30,937 nt of DNA from positions 1-30,937 of the forward strand of contig JABDBO010000004.1 in the NCBI GenBank assembly GCA_013288575.1, in the 5' to 3' direction. The DNA comes from Alphaproteobacteria bacterium (GTDB lineage: Bacteria > Pseudomonadota > Alphaproteobacteria > Rickettsiales > 21-14-0-20-44-7). The notes under the pieces were generated by a model, which did no database searches, was not told the DNA's origin, and saw nothing but the letters and a program-made list of their open reading frames with translations. The position numbers and the translations under genes were made by a program. Positions 1 through 7,314 of the stretch are shown here, piece by piece. Each line of letters opens with the position of its first letter. The first letter of the stretch is position 1.

Positions 1-1
1 C

Positions 2-1924
2 AAAAACCTACTTCTGTGGACAATTATCATCGTTGGCGTGCTTGTCATTTCGCAATTCCTGATGGATGCCAATGAAGCCGGAAAATATCCGGAGGCGGAT
101 TATTCTTCCGTGCTTGATAGCATGAAATCTGGCAATGTCGCCGATGTTACGGTTGAGGGCACGGAGCTACGCGGGTTCAAACTGCGCGGCCATTATAAAG
201 ATGGCAAAGGTTTTGCCGCCAATGCTTTTGCGGGGCAGAATTTAATTGAGACATTACAGACCAACAAAGTTCATTTTGATTACCAGAAGGAAGATTCAAC
301 CTCTTCAAATATCTGGATGATTATTATCAACTTGTTGCCGGTTATTATATTGGTTGGTTTCTGGGCATATTCACTCCGCCAGATGCAAGGAAAAGGCGGC
401 GGAGGTGGTGGCGGGCCATTCAGCTTTGGCCGTTCGCGCTCAAAACTCATGACCGAAAACCAAAAGAAAATTACGTTTAAAGACGTTGCCGGAATTTCGG
501 AAGCCAAGGAAGAGTTGTATGAGATTGTCGATTTCCTAAAAGACCCAGGCAAATTCCAGAAACTTGGCGCGCGCATTCCACGCGGTGCTTTGCTGATCGG
601 CTCACCTGGTACTGGTAAAACTTTGCTGGCGCGCGCAATTGCCGGTGAAGCGGGTGTGCCGTTTTTCTCAATCTCAGGTTCGGATTTCGTCGAGATGTTC
701 GTCGGTGTTGGTGCAAGCCGCGTGCGGGATATGTTTGAGCAAGGAAAACGCAATGCGCCGTGTATTATTTTCATTGATGAGATCGATGCAGTTGGCCGTA
801 AACGCTCGGCCGGTGTTGGCGGTTCACATGAAGAGCGTGAGCAGACTTTGAACCAAATGCTCGTTGAGATGGATGGGTTTGATGCTAACGAAGGCGTGAT
901 TATTATCGCCGCGACTAACCGCCCTGATGTGCTTGATCCGGCACTACTTCGCCCAGGCCGGTTTGATCGCCAGATTACAGTTTCACTGCCGGATATTTCT
1001 GGACGTGAAGCAATTCTTGGCGTGCATTTAAGAAATATTCCAATTGCGCCGGATGTTGACACACGAGTTATTGCCCGCGGAACACCAGGGTTTTCGGGTG
1101 CGGAACTGGCCAATATTGCCAATGAAGCGGCACTGCTTGCCGCACGCCGCAACAAAAAACTCATCACCATGCGCGAGCTTGAAGAAGCCAAAGATAAAGT
1201 AATGATGGGCGTTGAGCGCCGCTCGATGGTTATGCCGGACGAGGAAAAGAAACTCACCGCTTATCACGAAGCAGGCCACGCGGTTGTGGCTATGCACTGC
1301 CCGGCATCTGATCCGGTTCACAAGGCGACAATCATTCCGCGCGGACGTGCACTTGGTTTGGTTATGCGCTTGCCGGAAACGGACAGGCTTTCAATTACAG
1401 TTGATAAACTCGAAGCTGATCTGGCTGTTTCTATGGGCGGACGTGTTGCCGAGGAATTGATTTTTGGCCCTGGCAAAGTTACCAGTGGTGCATCATCTGA
1501 CATCAGCCATGCTACAAAAATGGCGGAAAGCATGGTTATGCGTTGGGGCATGAGCGCTAAGCTCGGGCCGATTAATTATGCGGCAGATGATGAAGAATTT
1601 TATGCTAAGGATAAAGTTTCGCCAGAAACCAAGCAGATTATTGACGCCGAAGTCAAACGCATCGTGACCGAAGGGCATGATCGCGCTAAGCAGATTTTGA
1701 CTGATAACCGTAATGATCTTGAAATTGTTGCCAAAGCTTTGCTTGAATATGAAACTTTGAGCGGCGACGAAATCAAGGACTTGCTGGCTGGCAAGAAACT
1801 TGGCCGTCCAACTGTAAAGGAATTCACTGCTGAAGATGGCGCACCGAGCAAACAATCACGCTTGCCGGAAGCGGGAATCAAGAAAGATATCAAGCCGAAA
1901 AACGAAGATAGACCAAGCACATGA
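2..1924 (+). CDS. ftsH: ATP-dependent zinc metalloprotease FtsH (5' end outside window)
   Basis: Membrane-anchored AAA+ protease that extracts and degrades membrane and short-lived cytosolic proteins. The frame is open from base 2, where the residues KNLLLWTIIIVGVLVISQFL form the first transmembrane helix, so the true start lies upstream; the GTG at 38 is internal. A periplasmic domain follows, then a second helix (about bases 311-376), a glycine-rich linker, and the AAA+ module: Walker A GSPGTGKT at 599-622, Walker B IIFIDEIDAVGR, and the second region of homology TNRPDVLDPALLRPGRFDRQ. The zinc site HEAGH is at 1265-1279. The family usually has GPPGTGKT, so the Ser in Walker A is a small deviation. 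The stop overlaps the next start (ATGA), the first link of a four-gene run ending in glmM. Identification is certain. Confidence 0.97.
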   Translation, partial: KNLLLWTIIIVGVLVISQFLMDANEAGKYPEADYSSVLDSMKSGNVADVTVEGTELRGFKLRGHYKDGKGFAANAFAGQNLIETLQTNKVHFDYQKEDSTSSNIWMIIINLLPVIILVGFWAYSLRQMQGKGGGGGGGPFSFGRSRSKLMTENQKKITFKDVAGISEAKEELYEIVDFLKDPGKFQKLGARIPRGALLIGSPGTGKTLLARAIAGEAGVPFFSISGSDFVEMFVGVGASRVRDMFEQGKRNAPCIIFIDEIDAVGRKRSAGVGGSHEEREQTLNQMLVEMDGFDANEGVIIIAATNRPDVLDPALLRPGRFDRQITVSLPDISGREAILGVHLRNIPIAPDVDTRVIARGTPGFSGAELANIANEAALLAARRNKKLITMRELEEAKDKVMMGVERRSMVMPDEEKKLTAYHEAGHAVVAMHCPASDPVHKATIIPRGRALGLVMRLPETDRLSITVDKLEADLAVSMGGRVAEELIFGPGKVTSGASSDISHATKMAESMVMRWGMSAKLGPINYAADDEEFYAKDKVSPETKQIIDAEVKRIVTEGHDRAKQILTDNRNDLEIVAKALLEYETLSGDEIKDLLAGKKLGRPTVKEFTAEDGAPSKQSRLPEAGIKKDIKPKNEDRPST

Positions 1925-2355
1925 GCATTGAAGATAAATTGAAAAAATTAAATATCGAATTGCCGGAGGCCAAAGCGCCGGTGGCCAATTATGCTTCATT
2001 TACTCAGCATGGAAAACTTATTTTTATCTCCGGACAAATCAGCCAAATTAAAGGCAAAGTTGGCGGTACAGTAAACACTGACCAGGGTTATGAAGCGGCA
2101 AAACAATCGGCAATTTCTTTACTTGCGCAATTGAAACTTGCCTGCGGCGGTGATCTATCAAAAGTAAAATCATGCATAAAACTCGGCGTTTTCGTAAACT
2201 CGACTGATGATTACATCCAACAGCCGCAAGTTGCCAATGGCGCTTCAGATTTAATTGCCGAAGTAATTGGCAAACATGCGCGCGCGGCAGTTTCCAGCAA
2301 TTCATTACCACTCGGCGTTGCCGTTGAAGTTGAAGGAATTTTTGAGGTTGCATAA
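1921..2355 (+). CDS. RidA/YjgF-family protein
   Basis: A 144-aa protein of the YjgF/YER057c/UK114 (RidA) family. Canonical RidA hydrolyses reactive enamine/imine intermediates made by PLP enzymes; other members of the family have different or unknown roles. The N-terminal half contains the family stretch KLIFISGQIS, and the C-terminal half has HARAAVSSNSLPLGVAVEVE, in which Arg121 corresponds to the conserved arginine of active RidA proteins. At 144 aa it is somewhat longer than E. coli RidA, which suggests the longer subgroup often annotated simply as RidA family. The start overlaps the ftsH stop (ATGA) and the stop overlaps the lipoprotein start (TAATG), so it is probably translated together with them. 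Family assignment is firm; the substrate cannot be read from the sequence. Confidence 0.9.
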   Translation: MSIEDKLKKLNIELPEAKAPVANYASFTQHGKLIFISGQISQIKGKVGGTVNTDQGYEAAKQSAISLLAQLKLACGGDLSKVKSCIKLGVFVNSTDDYIQQPQVANGASDLIAEVIGKHARAAVSSNSLPLGVAVEVEGIFEVA

Positions 2356-2762
2356 TGAAAAAGAATTATATTTTTAGCTTTTTAGTTCTGACAGCACTTA
2401 GCGCCTGTGCTGATCCGGTGCCAAATTATGCGCATAATACCAATGCCGCCTGCCCGCCTTCGCAACAAGTGCCGGAAGCAGTAGCAGCGCAATTAAGCCA
2501 AGCGCCGCAAAATTCGCTTATGGCACAATTTTATAAACATTATTTAGAACAGCAACGCGAACTCGCCGCATTTTCCGGCAATATGCCAGGCGTAACAACT
2601 GATCGTTGCCCGGCAGCTTTCTGGGTAACAGATAGTGTTGCTGCAGAATTCCGTGCTTATCCGGAAGGTTCGGCAATGCGTGAATTTTTCAAAAATTACG
2701 TAGCGCAGCAAAAAGCAATTGATGCTTATTATTCACCAACTCAAATCCAAACCCAGCCATGA
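2355..2762 (+). CDS. small lipoprotein with an internal duplication
   Basis: A 135-aa protein that I do not recognise. A signal peptide ends in the lipobox LSAC, so Cys18 should be lipidated after cleavage. The mature part is two copies of one 41-residue unit, residues 33-73 and 85-125, which align without gaps with 15 identities: both start with Cys-Pro, both have VAA at the same place, a Pro, Ser, Met, then F-[YF]-K-x-Y-x-x-Q-Q and end A-[FY]. The two unit cysteines (33, 85) could form a disulfide in the periplasm. It lies between a RidA-family gene and glmM and overlaps both by a few bases (TAATG and ATGA). It is real by coding character and coupling; the function is unknown, though an envelope role fits the signal and the glmM neighbour. 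Confidence 0.82.
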   Translation: MKKNYIFSFLVLTALSACADPVPNYAHNTNAACPPSQQVPEAVAAQLSQAPQNSLMAQFYKHYLEQQRELAAFSGNMPGVTTDRCPAAFWVTDSVAAEFRAYPEGSAMREFFKNYVAQQKAIDAYYSPTQIQTQP

Positions 2763-4102
2763 AACGAAAATATTTCGGCACTGACGGCGTTCGCGGCAAA
2801 GCAAACCAAAGCCCGATGACGGCGGAACTTGCGCTAAAACTCGGTATGGCGGCTGGCTACCATTTCACACGCGGCAAACACCGCCATAAAGTTATTATCG
2901 GCAAAGATACGCGCCTTTCCGGCTATATGATTGAATCAGCATTAACTGCCGGTTTCACTAGCATGGGTATGGATGTTATTTTAGTTGGCCCATTGCCAAC
3001 TCCGGCAATTTCAATGCTAACACGCACCATGCGCGCTGATCTTGGCGTGATGATTTCTGCCTCACATAATCCATATTACGATAATGGCATAAAAATATTC
3101 CAGGGTGATGGGCAAAAACTGGCTGATAATGTCGAAGCTGAAATTGAAAAATTAATGGATATGGATTTAGGCAACAAGCTGCCGGAATCTGCTGACCTTG
3201 GCCGAGCAAAACGTTTGGACGATGCGCGCGGACGATATATTGAATTCGTAAAAAACACTTTCCCTAAAGATAAAAGTTTGGAAGGTTTAAAAATCGTTTT
3301 GGATTGCGCCAATGGCGCGGCTTATTATGTAGCACCGATAATTTTAGCGGAACTTGGTGCGGAAGTTATTACCATCAATGCTTCGCCGAATGGTTATAAT
3401 ATCAATGATAAATGCGGCACAACGCATCCGGAAAATTTACAGAAAAAAGTTTTAGAAGTTAAAGCCGATGCTGGAATTGCGCTGGATGGCGATGCTGACC
3501 GGGTAGTAATTTGCGATGAGAAGGGCGAAATAATTGACGGCGACCAATTAATGGCGCTGATCGCAACGCATTTAAAAAACACTGGTGGATTAAAGGCTGG
3601 TTGCGTTGTGGCAACCGTGATGTCTAATTTAGGTTTTGAATTATATTTGAAGAAACTGAACCTAAAACTCCACCGCACACAAGTGGGCGACCGTTATGTT
3701 TCCGAACATATGCGTGAAGTTGGTTGCAATTTGGGCGGCGAGCAGAGCGGCCATATAATTTTAGGTGACCACTCAACAACCGGTGATGGTTTAATTGCAG
3801 CATTACAGGTTTTGGCGGTACTGGCAGATTCTGGTAAAAAGCTAAGTTCTGTCGCCCGTGTGTTTGAGCCATTGCCGCAAATTTTGAAAAACTTCAAATA
3901 TAAAACCGGACAAAACCCGGATGAACTAATTGCAAAATCACAAAAAACTATCGATGCAGCCGAGAAAAAACTTAATGGCAGCGGCAGAATATTAATCCGC
4001 AAATCCGGCACCGAACCGCTAATCCGCGTAATGGCAGAGGGCAAAACCGTTGCTGAAATTGAAGAAGTTGCCGATAAAATTATTAAAAGCTTTAGCGCTT
4101 AG
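2759..4102 (+). CDS. glmM: phosphoglucosamine mutase
   Basis: Converts glucosamine-6-phosphate to glucosamine-1-phosphate in the cytosol, the step that leads to UDP-GlcNAc for peptidoglycan and LPS. The 447-aa length is normal. The N-terminus KYFGTDGVRG is diagnostic. The active-site loop ISASHNP has the phosphorylated Ser at 102, the metal loop DGDADR is at 242-247, the sugar-binding loop GGEQSGH follows, and the C-terminal phosphate loop is RKSGTEPLIRVM. The start overlaps the lipoprotein stop (ATGA). ftsH and glmM are also linked in E. coli, where folP lies between them; here a RidA gene and a lipoprotein do. The last 11 bases overlap the end of the convergent gene on the other strand. Confidence 0.97.
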   Translation: MKRKYFGTDGVRGKANQSPMTAELALKLGMAAGYHFTRGKHRHKVIIGKDTRLSGYMIESALTAGFTSMGMDVILVGPLPTPAISMLTRTMRADLGVMISASHNPYYDNGIKIFQGDGQKLADNVEAEIEKLMDMDLGNKLPESADLGRAKRLDDARGRYIEFVKNTFPKDKSLEGLKIVLDCANGAAYYVAPIILAELGAEVITINASPNGYNINDKCGTTHPENLQKKVLEVKADAGIALDGDADRVVICDEKGEIIDGDQLMALIATHLKNTGGLKAGCVVATVMSNLGFELYLKKLNLKLHRTQVGDRYVSEHMREVGCNLGGEQSGHIILGDHSTTGDGLIAALQVLAVLADSGKKLSSVARVFEPLPQILKNFKYKTGQNPDELIAKSQKTIDAAEKKLNGSGRILIRKSGTEPLIRVMAEGKTVAEIEEVADKIIKSFSA

Positions 4103-4565
4103 GCCTAGGCGTCTCATGCGCTGTACCAAAAACCTCTTCAGCATATGGTTTGCCAACTTCCGGAGGCGGTACATGAGAGTGTTTTGGCTTTTCTGATGTG
4201 GCTGTTGTAGTTGGATGAGGTTTATGTACTTTAATCTCATGTGAGGCCACAGCCGGTAATGGCGTTGAAACTTCAATTCTTGGCTGTAGGGTGGGATTTG
4301 CTGCAGTATGTAACGCTTGAGGTGGTGCCTGTTCAGGCAGAATAGTTGCCGGTGCATTTTTTGCTGAACTATGACCCATCATTGCCCAAAGACCACCAAA
4401 TAAAGCTAAAATTGTAGCTGGAACTCCTACTGGGATTGCTTTTTGCCAGATAGATGGTTTTGGAGCGGGCTCAAATGGCCACTCAGATCGAGGCGGGGGT
4501 GGCTCTCCCGGCTTTATAACAAATCCCTCTCCGTCCTTCCGGCTATCACTATTCGAATTTGGCAT
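4092..4565 (-). CDS. single-pass membrane protein with proline-rich tail, unknown
   Basis: A 157-aa protein that I do not recognise. It has a charged and proline-rich N-terminus (about 1-40, including GEPPPPRSEWPFEPAPKP), one hydrophobic segment (about 44-64, VGVPATILALFGGLWAMMG), then a long tail rich in Pro, His, Thr and Lys and probably disordered. The segment is too far in to be a classical signal peptide, so an inner-membrane anchor with a periplasmic tail is the simplest reading. The layout recalls TonB- or LysM-type envelope proteins, but no such domain is visible. Its stop overlaps the glmM end by 11 bases tail-to-tail. A 20-bp palindrome lies 18 bases upstream of its start. Coding status is likely but not certain, because composition is skewed and the ribosome site is weak. 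Confidence 0.62.
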   Translation of the reverse strand: MPNSNSDSRKDGEGFVIKPGEPPPPRSEWPFEPAPKPSIWQKAIPVGVPATILALFGGLWAMMGHSSAKNAPATILPEQAPPQALHTAANPTLQPRIEVSTPLPAVASHEIKVHKPHPTTTATSEKPKHSHVPPPEVGKPYAEEVFGTAHETPRPKR

Positions 4566-4582
4566 AAGTAATTATATTTAAC

Positions 4583-4602
4583 TTGTTAATATATATTAAC
4601 AA
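4583..4602. promoter_or_regulatory. perfect 20-bp palindrome, possible operator
   Basis: The arms TTGTTAATAT and ATATTAACAA are exact reverse complements with no spacer. The palindrome starts 18 bases upstream of the 157-aa gene on the minus strand and lies in the same 269-bp gap that must hold the nuoG promoter. An exact 20-bp palindrome suggests a binding site for a dimeric regulator. It contains two TTAA cores six bases apart, close to but not the same as the CtrA consensus TTAA-N7-TTAA. It has no T-tract typical of a terminator. The symmetry is seen; the role is inference. Confidence 0.5.
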
Positions 4603-4798
4603 ATATGCGTTATTAAATCAAGGTAGTTACCATAGTGATTTGATATTTAACAGCAATTTATTGGCTAGAATTCGATAATTAACCCCAAAATTACAAATTG
4701 TGACTTTCGGCAGGCCAAATAAAACACCAATTGCTGTGACAAAGAATTATTCAAAATAACAAAATCAAAATCTGTTGTAAGCAAGGCTAATATCAATC

Positions 4799-4834
4799 TT
4801 GCACAATTATATTTTCCCGCTAAGAATCTAGCCT
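4799..4834 (+). promoter_or_regulatory. possible promoter of the nuoG operon with little or no leader
   Basis: A -35-like TTGCAC at 4799-4804 is followed after 16 bases by TAAGAA (4821-4826), a poor -10 match. If used, transcription would start at or next to the nuoG ATG. This fits the absence of any purine-rich ribosome site in the preceding 20 bases and an in-frame TAG at 4829-4831 that fixes the start. Both boxes are weak, so this is a tentative call. Confidence 0.28.
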
Positions 4835-6913
4835 ATGGTCAAAATTACAATTGATGATAAGCAACTTGATGTTGAGCCAGGAACAGTCGTAATTCAAGCC
4901 TGCGAACAGGCAGGTGTTGAAATTCCACGTTTTTGTTACCATGAACGGCTGGCAATTGCCGGAAACTGCCGTATGTGTTTGGTTGAAGTTTCTCCTGGCC
5001 CGCCTAAGCCACAGGCTTCATGTGCGCTTCCTGTAGCGGAAAATATGGTGGTTAAAACCAATTCACCAATGGTTAAAAAGGCGCGTGAAGGCGTGATGGA
5101 GTTTTTGCTCATCAACCACCCGCTTGATTGCCCAATCTGTGACCAGGGTGGCGAATGCGATTTGCAGGATCAATCAATGTATTTTGGTAAAGGTTCAAGC
5201 CGTTATACTGAGCATAAACGCGCGGTGCCGGAAAAATATATGGGCCCATTGGTAAAAACCGAAATGACGCGCTGCATCCACTGCACGCGCTGCATACGTT
5301 TTACTGATGATGTTGCCGGTATTGAAGAAGTTGGCGCATTAAACCGCGGCGAACATATGGAAATTACGACTTATCTCGAGAAATCCTTGAGCTCTGAAAT
5401 GTCAGCGAATGTGGTGGATTTGTGCCCGGTTGGCGCGCTCACCAGCAAACCATATGCATTCAAAGGCCGTCCGTGGGAATTGCGTAAAACTGAAAGCATT
5501 GACGTGCTTGATGCAGTTGGCAGCAACATTCGCGTTGATACGCGTGGCCGTGAAGTTATGCGCATTTTGCCACGCAACCATGATGATATTAACGAGGAAT
5601 GGATTTCGGATAAAACGCGCCATGCTTGCGATGGTTTGAAAATGCAGCGTTTGGATAAGCCATATGTGCGCGTGAGCAGCAAATTTGGCAGCAAACTGGT
5701 TGCGGTTTCGTGGCAGGATGCGTTTAATACGATTGCGAAAAAACTGGTAAAAGTTCAAGGTTCTGAAATTGCCGCAATTGCCGGTGATCAAGCTGATGCG
5801 GAAAGCATGTTTGCCTTGAAAAAACTCTTCAACGCACTTGGCTCCGATAATCTTGATTGCCGCCAAGACGGCGCGGAGCTTGATAGCGAAAACCGCAGCT
5901 CATATTTATTCAACACGACGATTGCCGGTATCGAACAGGCAGATTTACTGCTGATTATTGGCGCAAACCCCCGCCATGAAGCGCCATTGGTGAACCATCG
6001 AATCCGCAAAACTTGGCTCAAAGGTGGTTTGAAAATCTTCAATATCGGCGAAGAGCTGAATTTGAATTATAAATATAAGCAACTTGGCAATGATGCGAAA
6101 ATTTTGAAAAACATTGCATCCGGCAAACATGAAATTTGTAATGCGCTTGAGAAAGCTAAAAAACCTATGCTCATTATCGGCCCTGGTGCGCTAACTCGTC
6201 CTGATGCCAGTGCAATTGTTGATGCAGTCGCACAAGTGGCTGATATTTATAAACATAAATTCTTCCAAGATGGTTGGAACGGTTATAACGTTCTGCACAC
6301 TGCCGCTTCGCGCGTAGCCGGGCTGGATTTGGGTTTTGCGCCGGGCAAAAAAGGTTTGGGCACAAATGATATTTTGAATGCCGTGGCCGCCAAAAAAATC
6401 AAATTGGTATATCTCCTTGGCGCGGATGAAATTGATATGGCCAAACTCAAAGGGGCTTTCGTGGTTTACCAGGGCCATCATGGCGATGCGGGTGCGAAAG
6501 TGGCGGATGTAATTTTGCCGGGTGCCGCATATACTGAAAAAGAAGGCACATATTTAAACCTCGAGGGCCGCGCGCAACGCACCAAACAAGCCGCTTTCCC
6601 ACCAGGTGAAGCGCGTGAGGATTGGAAAATTGTGCGCGCACTTTCAGAAGTTTTGAGCAAGACTTTGCTTTTCAACACGCTGGAAGAATTGCAGGCGCAG
6701 ATGATAAAAGAAAACCCGCATTTTGGTAAACTCGACCAGATTGAGCCAGCCAAATGGCAAGATGTGGCGAAATCAAAAGAGAAAATTTTGGATGATGAGT
6801 TTACTTATCCAATCAGCAATTTCTATATGACTGACCCAATCTCGCGCAATTCCAAAACCATGGCTGAATGCATGGCTCTGGCTGCCGCGCGCGAAAATGA
6901 GGAGGCGGCGTGA
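4835..6913 (+). CDS. nuoG: NADH-quinone oxidoreductase subunit G
   Basis: Large Fe-S subunit of the peripheral arm of respiratory complex I; it carries electrons from NuoF towards NuoI/NuoB. The protein is 692 aa. Cluster ligands are visible: 2Fe-2S Cys34, 45, 48, 63; the N3 site His95, Cys99, 102, 108; and a 4Fe-4S site Cys147, 150, 153, 197. The extra N7 cluster motif of E. coli NuoG is not seen, as is usual for alphaproteobacterial and mitochondrial forms. The remainder is the molybdopterin-oxidoreductase-like domain without an active cofactor site. The ATG is the first possible start after the in-frame TAG at 4829. It is first in a nuoG-HIJKLMN run, with nuoA-F absent from this locus. The stop shares a base with the next start (TGATG). 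Confidence 0.97.
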   Translation: MVKITIDDKQLDVEPGTVVIQACEQAGVEIPRFCYHERLAIAGNCRMCLVEVSPGPPKPQASCALPVAENMVVKTNSPMVKKAREGVMEFLLINHPLDCPICDQGGECDLQDQSMYFGKGSSRYTEHKRAVPEKYMGPLVKTEMTRCIHCTRCIRFTDDVAGIEEVGALNRGEHMEITTYLEKSLSSEMSANVVDLCPVGALTSKPYAFKGRPWELRKTESIDVLDAVGSNIRVDTRGREVMRILPRNHDDINEEWISDKTRHACDGLKMQRLDKPYVRVSSKFGSKLVAVSWQDAFNTIAKKLVKVQGSEIAAIAGDQADAESMFALKKLFNALGSDNLDCRQDGAELDSENRSSYLFNTTIAGIEQADLLLIIGANPRHEAPLVNHRIRKTWLKGGLKIFNIGEELNLNYKYKQLGNDAKILKNIASGKHEICNALEKAKKPMLIIGPGALTRPDASAIVDAVAQVADIYKHKFFQDGWNGYNVLHTAASRVAGLDLGFAPGKKGLGTNDILNAVAAKKIKLVYLLGADEIDMAKLKGAFVVYQGHHGDAGAKVADVILPGAAYTEKEGTYLNLEGRAQRTKQAAFPPGEAREDWKIVRALSEVLSKTLLFNTLEELQAQMIKENPHFGKLDQIEPAKWQDVAKSKEKILDDEFTYPISNFYMTDPISRNSKTMAECMALAAARENEEAA

Positions 6914-7314
6914 TGAGTGATAGAAAATTTCTTATAATAACTTTTGCTTTGACTTGCTTTGGCTTGGTAACATCTTTTTTTATGTTTAAAAGTGAGGGTT
7001 TTCATTTCTATGGCAACTCAATTTTAGTAATAACTTTGTTTCCCATAATCTTCCTTACATCGTGTTATAAGGCAAAAAAAGAACTTGGTCAGGAGGGCAA
7101 GCTCAAAAAGAAAACCAGAGAAAATCTGATTGGAGTTGTTGTAGCAAATACGATTTTAATTACGGGTTCTGCCGCTGTTTTTTATTGGGACAAAGTTTGG
7201 CCAGATTCTCAACCTGCGTCATCCTCGGGCTTGACCCGGGGATCTAGTGCGGCATATGCGACCCTGAATTCCAGCCTGCGCTGGAATGACAATTTAATGA
7301 AGGAGGCAGCGTAA
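6913..7314 (+). CDS. small membrane protein inserted between nuoG and nuoH, C-terminus made by a repeat
   Basis: A 133-aa protein that I do not recognise. I chose the ATG at 6913, which overlaps the nuoG stop (TGATG), over a GTG at 6910. Three hydrophobic segments are visible (roughly residues 6-24, 34-49 and 71-89), separated by a Lys-rich loop (KAKKELGQEGKLKKKTREN). It is not a standard complex I subunit. Codon use looks more AT-rich than in nuoG and nuoH (many TTT, ATA, AAA). The last third (from SQPASSSGLTRGSS to RWNDN) is encoded by a palindromic repeat at 7217-7290 read in frame, so the original protein probably ended near residue 100. The final codons also supply the nuoH ribosome site AGGAGG (7301-7306). 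The stop overlaps nuoH (TAATG). It may be a recent insertion or an accessory factor. Confidence 0.66.
   Translation: MSDRKFLIITFALTCFGLVTSFFMFKSEGFHFYGNSILVITLFPIIFLTSCYKAKKELGQEGKLKKKTRENLIGVVVANTILITGSAAVFYWDKVWPDSQPASSSGLTRGSSAAYATLNSSLRWNDNLMKEAA
7217..7290. repeat. palindromic repeat element, full copy, inside a coding sequence
   Basis: The 74-bp element has outer ends GTCATCC and GGAATGAC, which are near-inverted copies. Two hairpins lie inside. CCTCGGG (7223-7229) pairs with CCCGGGG (7235-7241) around loop CTTGA, with one T-G pair. TTCCAGC (7269-7275) pairs exactly with GCTGGAA (7280-7286) around CTGC. The layout is like the short palindromic elements common in alphaproteobacteria, including those that enter genes in Rickettsia. 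It is read in frame as SSSGLTRGSS, with no stop. A half copy with the same loop lies at 19613-19637. Confidence 0.8.

Noticed and set aside
38..40. GTG at 38 as the ftsH start
   Set aside because: It falls inside the first transmembrane helix, which is already open from base 2; the gene starts outside the window.
280..1257. A long 325-residue open frame on the minus strand opposite ftsH
   Set aside because: It is Ser/Pro/Arg-rich, has no recognisable domain, and lies wholly opposite a certain gene; it is a by-product of ftsH codon use.
4583..4602. CtrA binding site
   Set aside because: The two TTAA cores are six bases apart, not seven, and the flanks do not match the fuller consensus; kept only as an unnamed palindrome.
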